Below are positions 54,642 through 62,172 of a stretch of 64,000 nucleotides of DNA, in pieces. A program made the translations under genes and the position numbers. Source of the DNA: Chlamydiales bacterium (GTDB lineage Bacteria; Chlamydiota; Chlamydiia; Chlamydiales; Criblamydiaceae); contig JACKPN010000009.1 in assembly GCA_024233575.1 (NCBI GenBank), positions 1 through 64,000 of the forward strand. Reading direction: 5' to 3'. The stretch's first letter is position 1. Every line of letters starts with the position of its first letter. The notes beneath the pieces were generated by a model that ran no database searches, was not told the origin of the DNA, and saw nothing but the letters and a program-made list of their open reading frames with translations.

Positions 54642-54990
54642 AATCGGGATCGATAATCTTCGTGTGGTCGGCACAATCGGTGTCTATGATATTGAAAAAA
54701 TCCAGCCTCAAGAGCTGCTGATCGATTTGGCCATCGAAGTAGATGTAGAAAAGGCGCTTGAGACTGATAATATTGTAGATGCATTCGATTATACGACTCT
54801 CGTAACTTTGTGTGAGGCTACCTTGCAGCATCAACATTACGAGCTGATCGAATCCTATGCAATGGCTTTGGTGGACAGGATATTATCAGACGATAATGTC
54901 CGGGCGACCACTGTAAATGTAAAAAAACCACAAGCGATACCCAACGCAGATTTCACCTGGTGCGAGCTGACGGCAAAACGGGAGGATTAA
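54628..54990 (+). CDS. folB: Dihydroneopterin aldolase
   Basis: 120 aa. Core VGTIGVYDIEKIQPQELLIDL and FDYTTLVTL.. match FolB/FolX proteins; catalytic Glu in QPQELL and the conserved Lys in VNVKKPQA are present. It cleaves dihydroneopterin in folate synthesis. It lies 1 nt before the SDR gene. Confidence 0.92.
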   Translation: MKIAKIGIDNLRVVGTIGVYDIEKIQPQELLIDLAIEVDVEKALETDNIVDAFDYTTLVTLCEATLQHQHYELIESYAMALVDRILSDDNVRATTVNVKKPQAIPNADFTWCELTAKRED

Positions 54991-54991
54991 T

Positions 54992-55696
54992 ATGGGATGG
55001 ACATTGGTTACGGGAGGAGCGACAGGGCTTGGAGCAGAAATTTGCCGCCATTTGGCATCGAAAGGCTACCCCGTTGTCGTACACTATCGGCAAAGCAAAA
55101 ACGAAGCGGAAGCTGTAGCAGAGCAATGCCGAAGCCTAGGTAGCGATGCTGCTACTATTCAAGGTGACTTTAGCGATCCCGGCTCATTACAGACTTTCGC
55201 AAAGCGTTATCTCGACACATTTCCAGAAACGACCGCATTAATCAATAACGCGTCAGCTTATCTGGTGGCACCGCTCTCTAAAACATCCTCTCCACAGTGG
55301 GAAGAAATTTATCAGACCAATGTTCACGCTCCCTTCTTTCTCTCAACTGCTCTGCTGCCACAGCTTCGACAGCATCAAGGCACTATTATTAATATTGGGG
55401 TGAGCGGTATCGATACGCGCCGCGCCGACACTTATAGCTCTGCCTACACCATCAGTAAGCAGGCGCTTTGCTCAATGACACGGTCTCTTGCAAAAGAACT
55501 GGCGCCGGAGCATGTGCGGGTTAACATGGTATCACCCGGGATGTTGGAACGATCGCAAGATAGCTTGCCCAGCCTTCCGATGGGGCGGCCCGCAGCCTTT
55601 GCCGAGGTGGCCGGAGTAGTACTTTTTTTACTTGATAAAACCAACAGTTATATCACCGGACAAAATATCGAAGTGGCCGGTGGGTTAGCACTATAA
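54992..55696 (+). CDS. Short-chain dehydrogenase, pteridine-reductase-like
   Basis: 234 aa. NAD(P) motif TGGATGLGAEI, NNAS, catalytic Ser in INIGVSG region and YTISK (Tyr/Lys). The arginine and serine after the Rossmann strand (HYRQSKNE) suggest NADPH. Directly after folB, it fits a FolM-like dihydrofolate or dihydromonapterin reductase, though FabG-like activity is not excluded. AGGAGG 6 nt before ATG. Confidence 0.85.
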   Translation: MGWTLVTGGATGLGAEICRHLASKGYPVVVHYRQSKNEAEAVAEQCRSLGSDAATIQGDFSDPGSLQTFAKRYLDTFPETTALINNASAYLVAPLSKTSSPQWEEIYQTNVHAPFFLSTALLPQLRQHQGTIINIGVSGIDTRRADTYSSAYTISKQALCSMTRSLAKELAPEHVRVNMVSPGMLERSQDSLPSLPMGRPAAFAEVAGVVLFLLDKTNSYITGQNIEVAGGLAL

Positions 55697-55705
55697 AGGA
55701 AACCT

Positions 55706-57169
55706 ATGCATCAACTAACAGCGTTGGCGATAGAAGCTGGGCGCCATCTTCAAAGTCAACAAACAGGTTTTATACATTTCAACTATGGAGCGCAGCCAGG
55801 GGAACCGCATGATACGATTCCATTTTATGAAAACTTGCTTTTCGCGTTGGCGCTTTTCAAGAGCAGAACGCTGGAGCAAGGGACAGAGGCCGCATTGCTG
55901 CTAGACCGTCTTGTCTCTTTTCAGTCTGCTTCCGGAAATTTCCCATTATATTTGCATGACTTTCCCAACTGTCAAGACCGTTTTCTCGCTGCGCGCAGCC
56001 TGTTGCCTCTGGCTATTCTCATTAAGGAGTATTCTAAACCTATCGAAACCTTATCAAGCGACGGCAGCCTCTTAGAACAAGTCAAGCAAGCAGCATTGAA
56101 TGCTGCGCGCTACTCTTTGGATGCATTCCATCGTACAGAGCCGCAATATCACAATGCGATTACTCTAGCAGTCGGAGCCGTGATGCTGGGTAGCCTCTTG
56201 CAGAAATCTGACATCGAAGAGAGTGGAAAAAACATCCTGGAAAAACTTCGCCAATATGGGCCTGTTACGGCGTGGTACATCCCGAAGCAGATGGGAGAGA
56301 TCCTGACAGCGTTGACGTGGCACTACCCGGATATAAGCACGTCGCCTTGGCGTCAGCTATTTGAACATGCTGCACGCTTTTGCCATCCGCGGCTGCGTTG
56401 CTATTGCGGTCCCGCGTTTTGCGATTTTCTAGATGGGGCCGAACCGGAAGCTTCCTTGCTTGACCTGTTTCTGGTAGGGGACACTATCCCTACCCGTATC
56501 AGCAATGCAGAAATGACCTGTCTCAGAGGTATTATTGTCCCTTCCGCGATGAAACTCTTGCCCGATATAGAAAAATCTTTAGAATCGGAAGACATAGTCG
56601 AAGGACTACGTGCGATGACGGTGATTACACCCAATGGCGCAGTTCAATGCATCGAACGCCCAAAGGCTGAGACGATCCCTAACTACAGAGGCCATCATCC
56701 GTTTCGCATAGTTTGGGGGGCGGAAGATGGTATACATTCCATTGCCGCACAATGCAGCTATGATGTGACTGCGACCTATCGCAAGGAAGACGATGATACC
56801 TACAGCATCTTGTTCGACCTGCAACATCTTCCGCAAGATGACGAACGGGAAAATCAGACAGAGGTGGTCTTCTATGCCGACAGGCATGAGAAGCTTCAGA
56901 TCCTTGTCGATGATGTTAAAGCAACTTGCTTTAACCTGGATGATAAGGTGCTGGTAGAAAACGAAACAAAAGCGATCGAAATCAGCTTCAATGTCGTCGA
57001 CGGTGATGGGGAGTTTTCCGGTCACATCATGCCGGGAAACCGCCTGTCGCAGAAAGCGGCGAAGGGGACAAATAGATTTGCAGCTTATGATTGGATGATT
57101 ACTCTGAGAACATTACGGCGTAGCAGCAATTGCCGTATAGAAGCTAAGGTAACGATAAAGGATAAATGA
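55706..57169 (+). CDS. Unknown protein with toroid-glycosidase-like N-terminal half
   Basis: 487 aa without signal peptide. Residues 1-230 are helical repeats (HLQSQQTGFIHFNYG, NLLFALALFKS, LLDRLVSFQS..GNFPLYLHD), reminiscent of alpha/alpha-toroid enzymes; the C-terminal 200 residues are beta-rich. No catalytic motif can be assigned. AAAGGAAAC before ATG. It overlaps the pseudokinase gene by 4 nt (ATGA), linking the two functionally. Confidence 0.7.
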   Translation: MHQLTALAIEAGRHLQSQQTGFIHFNYGAQPGEPHDTIPFYENLLFALALFKSRTLEQGTEAALLLDRLVSFQSASGNFPLYLHDFPNCQDRFLAARSLLPLAILIKEYSKPIETLSSDGSLLEQVKQAALNAARYSLDAFHRTEPQYHNAITLAVGAVMLGSLLQKSDIEESGKNILEKLRQYGPVTAWYIPKQMGEILTALTWHYPDISTSPWRQLFEHAARFCHPRLRCYCGPAFCDFLDGAEPEASLLDLFLVGDTIPTRISNAEMTCLRGIIVPSAMKLLPDIEKSLESEDIVEGLRAMTVITPNGAVQCIERPKAETIPNYRGHHPFRIVWGAEDGIHSIAAQCSYDVTATYRKEDDDTYSILFDLQHLPQDDERENQTEVVFYADRHEKLQILVDDVKATCFNLDDKVLVENETKAIEISFNVVDGDGEFSGHIMPGNRLSQKAAKGTNRFAAYDWMITLRTLRRSSNCRIEAKVTIKDK

Positions 57170-58548
57170 TGAAACAGCTGATTGACCGTTTTCACTACGC
57201 CTCGCAGTCCCCATTTGGCACTTTGCTTCTGATTCTCTTCGCCATCTTAGTTGTCCTTGGTGTTAGCTATACAGTCCTCTTTCTTTTGCGGCGTAAACAA
57301 GATCAGCTGACAGCAAAGAACCTCTTTTATTTCAACCATGCCGAAGAGCTTATTAAGGAGTGGATATTTGAAGGAGAGCACCGAGCTGACTTTTTTGGCA
57401 GGGAAACGCGTGCGTGTACAAAAGATGGCGTTTACGGTCGTTGCTTGATTCTCCCTCAAGAGTTGTCGACTTCTGAAACAGTCGGTCGTTTTCGGCAATT
57501 TGCCAGTGCCAAAGAAGGTACTCGGCTTGCGGTCTTTGCTCCATATCTCTATAAACATGATGAGAATCCGCTGTTCGTTATCCAGGGAAAAGTCGCCAAA
57601 CCCTCAGGGCAGCAGCTAGCATTGCTGCAAAGCTTTATGAAAGATGCCGCAGTCAGCGATGCAGAGAAAGAGACGTTGCTGATGGAGCTCGCTAAAGCTT
57701 TGGAACAGCTGCATCGTCTTAAGGACAAGGATGGCATTTCTCTCTATCATGGCTTCATATTGCCACGGTCCTGCTATATTGAAAAAACAGATAATGGACA
57801 TAGCCTCGTTGTCGCCGACCTTGGACTTGCTTATACTCTTGGTCCAGATGGGATGTATCAGCGCTTGCAACTTCTAAAAAATGCTAAACTTCCCATAGAG
57901 AAGTATACTGGCAATGCCCTAATCCAACAGATCGCCTTGCTGGCTCCGGAACAGAAAGATCCTGAACGTTTTGCTTGCGTTGGTTCCCCTGCGGACTATT
58001 ACTCCTTTGCTGCCCTTTCTGTCCTATTTTTCACTGGGAATTTCGATAAGGAAATCGATTGGAAGAAGGTGCCTGAAAGGTGGCATCAGTTTCTTCAGCA
58101 ATGCCTACAAGATGATACTAGTCAGCGTCCTGTCTCTTTCCATGACCTCGAAGAGTGGCTGGAGAATCCTGAACTGCATCTGACTCATCATGATGGGGAG
58201 GAGATGCTGCTGAGTATTCCGGAGCCGGCCGAGGAAAAACCTGCAGCAGAAATACCTGCAACTATTGAGCCTCCTAAAACAGCGCCAATTATCGAAGACC
58301 CCGAATTTATCAAGTGCTTTACTGCCGGATCGAAGGCATTAAAAACATCAAAATGGGAAACGGCGGCAGATCGGTTCAGCGCTGCTTTAAAACTGAATCC
58401 CGACCACCTCGAGGCCCATGTGAAGCTGGCAATCGCATATTATGAACTGGGTAGTATCGATGATGCGGAAAAGCATTATCATTTTGTGAAAGAACGCGAT
58501 GCCGTTACTGCTAAGTTGTTCCGTAAACATATCGCCTTTCGAATCTGA
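57166..58548 (+). CDS. Membrane-anchored pseudokinase with C-terminal TPR
   Basis: 460 aa. One membrane span (about 18-41), then a protein-kinase-like domain (about 55-340). The catalytic loop reads YHGFILPRSCYI instead of HRDxxxxN, and DLG replaces DFG in VVADLGLAYTLG; no glycine-rich loop or conserved Lys is evident. C-lobe features persist (YYSFAALSVLFFTG, and the terminal Arg motif in DTSQRPVSFHDLEEWL). A Pro/Glu linker leads to a TPR pair (FTAGSKALKTSKWETAADRF onward, 385-450). It is probably a catalytically inactive scaffold at the inner membrane. Confidence 0.75.
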   Translation: MMKQLIDRFHYASQSPFGTLLLILFAILVVLGVSYTVLFLLRRKQDQLTAKNLFYFNHAEELIKEWIFEGEHRADFFGRETRACTKDGVYGRCLILPQELSTSETVGRFRQFASAKEGTRLAVFAPYLYKHDENPLFVIQGKVAKPSGQQLALLQSFMKDAAVSDAEKETLLMELAKALEQLHRLKDKDGISLYHGFILPRSCYIEKTDNGHSLVVADLGLAYTLGPDGMYQRLQLLKNAKLPIEKYTGNALIQQIALLAPEQKDPERFACVGSPADYYSFAALSVLFFTGNFDKEIDWKKVPERWHQFLQQCLQDDTSQRPVSFHDLEEWLENPELHLTHHDGEEMLLSIPEPAEEKPAAEIPATIEPPKTAPIIEDPEFIKCFTAGSKALKTSKWETAADRFSAALKLNPDHLEAHVKLAIAYYELGSIDDAEKHYHFVKERDAVTAKLFRKHIAFRI

Positions 58549-59405
58549 TGCGCAATATCATTTTCCTTATGCTGCTATTGACCGGTTGTTCATGGAAACC
58601 GCGTTCTGTGGAATATGATCGTCTTTATGCTTATCAAAGAGAGAAAAGGTCTCGCCTCTGTTCTCCATCAATGGAAAAGCCTTACCTAGTTGTACTTGTC
58701 GATGCACGGCGTCTTGACTATACCTGCGCTTCTTCTTTTTTCCGCACTTTGACGAAACATCCTTCGGATGGAAGTAAAAATAGCGATGTTGGCCACGCTT
58801 GGATCTATCTTGCAGGAGAAAAAGAAGAGATCGAACTCGGCCATAGCGGTGAGCTAGGTGAAGTTTTGCCACGATACTTTGAAGGGGTGGAGTATTTATT
58901 GCAGTCTGGTGATCCCGATCCTGTTCGCTATCTGTGGAGCGATCTCCAGGATGGCTTTTGCCAGAAAGGAAACGGCGGACATCGTCCTACGTATGCGGCG
59001 AAGTTTTCTCTTTCACAAGAAGAGTATCTGCATCTGAAGCAAATAATCCATGATTATGACTTTAGTGGATATTCTCTGACAGCGCACCAATGTACTCATT
59101 TTGTTGAGTTTATTCTTAAAGAGATAGGGATTGATGTAGACACCGCGGTAATCGTTACCATTCCTGAGAAGCTTCCGATCGGCAACAGCAAGGTGCGGTT
59201 GCGAACGAGCAACCGTTATCGCGAGATGAGGTTCTCAACGCCAGATATGCTTGAACGAGAGCTTGTGCGGTTAGTTTCAGAGGGAAGGGCAGAAGATGTG
59301 CGCGGATGGTACAAAAAGCACCATCCGCAGCGAAAGAGCCTAGCGTTGCAGCTGGAAGATTGTTTAATGTTACCATCCCGCCTGCAGCGCCATTATGCGT
59401 TTTAG
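58548..59405 (+). CDS. Lipoprotein with permuted papain-like (NlpC/P60-type) features
   Basis: 285 aa. Signal peptide and lipobox LLTGCSW, so lipid-anchored. A His strand GHAWIYLAG (about 83-91) precedes a Cys helix HQCTHFVEFILKEIG (about 182-196), the His-before-Cys order of permuted NlpC/P60 enzymes; with peptidoglycan or lipid substrates possible. The start overlaps the pseudokinase stop by 1 nt. Last gene of the run. Confidence 0.7.
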   Translation: MRNIIFLMLLLTGCSWKPRSVEYDRLYAYQREKRSRLCSPSMEKPYLVVLVDARRLDYTCASSFFRTLTKHPSDGSKNSDVGHAWIYLAGEKEEIELGHSGELGEVLPRYFEGVEYLLQSGDPDPVRYLWSDLQDGFCQKGNGGHRPTYAAKFSLSQEEYLHLKQIIHDYDFSGYSLTAHQCTHFVEFILKEIGIDVDTAVIVTIPEKLPIGNSKVRLRTSNRYREMRFSTPDMLERELVRLVSEGRAEDVRGWYKKHHPQRKSLALQLEDCLMLPSRLQRHYAF

Positions 59406-59911
59406 ATACGTTTTAAAAATTGATTGGAACTATCGTTTGCCAGTGTGCGGTATTTCATAAACTTTTCTTCTTGAGTGTCGCTAGTGTAAAATGCTCTAAA
59501 GTCGCCTTTTACCCTTCTGATCCGAACGGCTAACAACAATGCGCCTATAATCGGAACTGCTTCAAAAAGGCTCACAGCAATGTTGCCTAAACCGTGTTTG
59601 AAGTTCGAACCCGCATGTTCAACGACTTCATGTGTTTTTCTATCTGCGATACGTCCAATTAAAGGGGACAGGATTAATTCACCACCAGCGATGATTGTAG
59701 CTTGAAGGATGCCCATTGCGAATTTGACAATTGCTGGGATGACACCAAGTACAGGAACAGCAGCGGCGATGCTCAAGCTGTTTTCAATTCTTCTAACGGC
59801 ACGATCGAAAGATGTACCGTACATCGGTTTGGCGTCATCAAAATCAGTATCGTTGATGGGAAAGTCTTGAAAAAAATTTTTTGCATTCGTAGGGTTTGTT
59901 GTGTGTCCCAT
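59402..59911 (-). CDS. Paralogous bilobed membrane protein A (Inc-like or effector)
   Basis: ATG 59911 has AAGGAG upstream; 169 aa. Shares with the gene at 60391 the block MYG(T/L)SFDRAVRRIENSLS, followed by two long hydrophobic stretches (about 55-90 and 120-145) separated by a charged loop, and a common tail EEKFMKY.TL. The paired hydrophobic lobes recall chlamydial inclusion-membrane (Inc) proteins, but no definite secretion signal is seen. The stop overlaps the lipoprotein's 3' end by 4 nt (convergent). Confidence 0.7.
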   Translation of the reverse strand: MGHTTNPTNAKNFFQDFPINDTDFDDAKPMYGTSFDRAVRRIENSLSIAAAVPVLGVIPAIVKFAMGILQATIIAGGELILSPLIGRIADRKTHEVVEHAGSNFKHGLGNIAVSLFEAVPIIGALLLAVRIRRVKGDFRAFYTSDTQEEKFMKYRTLANDSSNQFLKRI

Positions 59912-60226
59912 GTTTGTCTCCTTGTTATGTAACAATTTTCAGGTCATTATACAAAATGTTTATTAAGAAAGCATAAAGAAAGATTTCTCTAATCGTAAAC
60001 GACAGGGAAAGTTAATTTCTATTTATGATGTGAGAATGTATAAATAAAAAAAAATATTTTAACTCAGCTCGGTTCATTTGATGGTGGGGCATGATTTAAA
60101 GTCTTTATTTTAAAACCGAAGAGAGAGTGTGTCTGTAGTGCAAAAAAACCGAAATCTCAAAAGACCCTATTATCGAACCTTATTCGCTTTCATGTGTTCC
60201 AGTTTAAAGTCCCTGTGATCTGTTTT

Positions 60227-60391
60227 AGAGACATTCTCTGATTTAAATAATTATCAGATTGGGAACAAATTTTACCTGGGAAAGAGAATCTTGAGGAGTG
60301 ACATAGTTGATAAACTAGACCGACGAAAGATGGTTTTTCCCAAGTAAAATTTGTCGTAAGATGACTGTTCAGTAATTCAGAGACTGTCTCT
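60227..60391. repeat. Palindromic interspersed repeat, family B, copy 2
   Basis: About 165 bp, closely matching 29879-30038. Arms AGAGACATTCTCTGATTT and complement of AATTCAGAGACTGTCTCT. It ends exactly at the stop codon of the next gene and could supply its transcription terminator or mRNA 3' structure. The remaining gap (59912-60226) is AT-rich with no gene. Confidence 0.88.
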
Positions 60392-61077
60392 TAGATATTA
60401 GAGATATTCCGGTTTTCAAATTCCTTGCTCAATGTATCGTAACGCATAAACTTCTCCCCTTGAGCATCGCTGAAGTAAAATTTTCTAATTTTTCCTTGTA
60501 CTCTCATTATTCTATCGTATAGCAACCATGCACCTAAAATCGGAATGGCTTCAAAAAAACTTGCAGTAACGTTGCCAATACCATGCATTAAGTTGGAGCG
60601 TGCGTGTTTTACTACTACAAGAGTAGTTCTTTTTGTGATACGTCCAATGATTGGGGATAAGATTAATTCACCGCCAGCGACGATAGTAGCTTGAAGAACG
60701 CCCATTGCAGTTTTAATAACCGCAGGGATTACTCCAAGCATAGGAACAGCAGCGGCGATGCTCAAACTGTTTTCGATTCTTCTAACAGCACGATCGAAAG
60801 ATAGGCCATACATCGGACGTCGGATTTCAATGTTCATTTCATTAATACAAGAAACTTTACGGTTACCATTGTAAACGTCAGCGAAGTGTGTTTTGAAATT
60901 CGGATTTTGTTGGGCTGTAACATGTGCTAAGTTTTCTTTATCAAGAATACGCGCGGCTACGCTAATTGTATTACCGTTATTATGTTTTTTGGAGTTTGTA
61001 ATTAAATCGCTCAACAGTGACTTAGTAGTGTGATGAAGGCTCCCTGTATCATTTGTGCTCTGGTAGGTATAAACCAT
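60391..61077 (-). CDS. Paralogous bilobed membrane protein B (Inc-like or effector)
   Basis: 228 aa. An N-terminal polar extension of about 75 residues is not in paralogue A. Then MYGLSFDRAVRRIENSLS, hydrophobic lobe 1 (IAAAVPMLGVIPAVIKTAMG..), charged loop, lobe 2 (SFFEAIPILGAWLLYDRI) and the tail EKFMRYDTLS. The Gly/Ala-rich lobes resemble Inc proteins or type III-secreted membrane effectors. The two genes are a diverged tandem pair. Confidence 0.72.
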   Translation of the reverse strand: MVYTYQSTNDTGSLHHTTKSLLSDLITNSKKHNNGNTISVAARILDKENLAHVTAQQNPNFKTHFADVYNGNRKVSCINEMNIEIRRPMYGLSFDRAVRRIENSLSIAAAVPMLGVIPAVIKTAMGVLQATIVAGGELILSPIIGRITKRTTLVVVKHARSNLMHGIGNVTASFFEAIPILGAWLLYDRIMRVQGKIRKFYFSDAQGEKFMRYDTLSKEFENRNISNI

Positions 61078-61163
61078 ATATATTCCTTTGTGTATCCGTG
61101 CGTATGAAAAATATTATCCTGTAATGAATTTTTAAAACAGATATTTTACCGTTATCAACTCTG

Positions 61164-62162
61164 TTAAAATAATACAGAGCCTTTTAAAGTAATTCCTTGC
61201 AGAGAGAGGTCTCCAGATATAGGTAGATAGATTCCTGGTGCGGATGCGTTCGTAAATCTTTTTAGTTGATTTTGACCAAAGAAATAGAGTTGCTCCCACC
61301 CGAGTTGAAACGAAACAGGCCGGCATCGTAGAACCTCGGTTTCCCAATAAATTCCTAATCCTAATTCAGCCAGAATGGTTGTGCGATACATCCGATCGTC
61401 AATATCCAAAATTTCTACAGGGGTGTCCGAGATGTCAAATAGGACAGATTCACTCTGCTTGACATGAAAGCTTCCACCAACGATGGAAAAGGCTCCATTA
61501 GCATATATTCCTAAACAATCATTCCATTGCCATCTACCGCTAATACCGGGACGGATGCCGAGCCCCCAGTAATCGTTGCTCATTCTAATTTCATCATCGA
61601 GAACTTCCGTTACAGATCCGCTGCTGACTCCGCCGCTGAAATTGAGGTTTAGGTCTTGAGAAATGAAAGCGATAATCACGCCTAGATGAGGAGCGATCTC
61701 TACACAACCGCAGGAAAAACAGGGATTATAGAGGTCCATTAGTATGGTATCGAGACATAAATCCCAATCGCCTCTTCCACTTGTCGGCGATGTGATGCTT
61801 GCACTCGGTGATGTCCAAATAGAATAAAGTGCTCCATTGGCCGGTGCGGCGGCTCCCTTGTGGGTATGGGAAGAGAAGTGCGTCCATGCTAAATCAGTTT
61901 CTACGTTATAGCACGCGACATCGCCTGCAACGCCGATACGGTATCCGCAGTTCCACTTGGGAGAAAGCTGCTTCAAATGCCCTTCTGTTATCGAACCGGT
62001 GCCTTGGTCGTTGGAAAACACGAAGTCGACGCCTTCTTCATCAGCTTCCCAGAAAAGTGCGCTGGCATAAATTTCATAATGATGGCAGGGATGTCCGTTA
62101 AGGGGAGTATGCGCATAACTGGCCATGGTAAGCAGTGCAAAGACGAAATAGATATTTTTCAT
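61164..62162 (-). CDS. Lpg1974-type major outer-membrane protein
   Basis: 332 aa. Signal peptide ending near SYAH, then a beta-barrel with alternating strands, a HHYEIYASALFWEADEEGVDF opening characteristic of the Legionella Lpg1974/MOMP-like family, many surface Cys (DLCLDTILMDLYNPCFSCGC) and a C-terminal Phe (GSVLF). Such porin-like proteins are expanded in Simkania and Parachlamydia relatives. It probably lies in the outer membrane with Cys cross-linking. It is 10 nt downstream of the GH81 gene (same strand). Confidence 0.85.
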   Translation of the reverse strand: MKNIYFVFALLTMASYAHTPLNGHPCHHYEIYASALFWEADEEGVDFVFSNDQGTGSITEGHLKQLSPKWNCGYRIGVAGDVACYNVETDLAWTHFSSHTHKGAAAPANGALYSIWTSPSASITSPTSGRGDWDLCLDTILMDLYNPCFSCGCVEIAPHLGVIIAFISQDLNLNFSGGVSSGSVTEVLDDEIRMSNDYWGLGIRPGISGRWQWNDCLGIYANGAFSIVGGSFHVKQSESVLFDISDTPVEILDIDDRMYRTTILAELGLGIYWETEVLRCRPVSFQLGWEQLYFFGQNQLKRFTNASAPGIYLPISGDLSLQGITLKGSVLF

Positions 62163-62172
62163 TGTATTTCCT

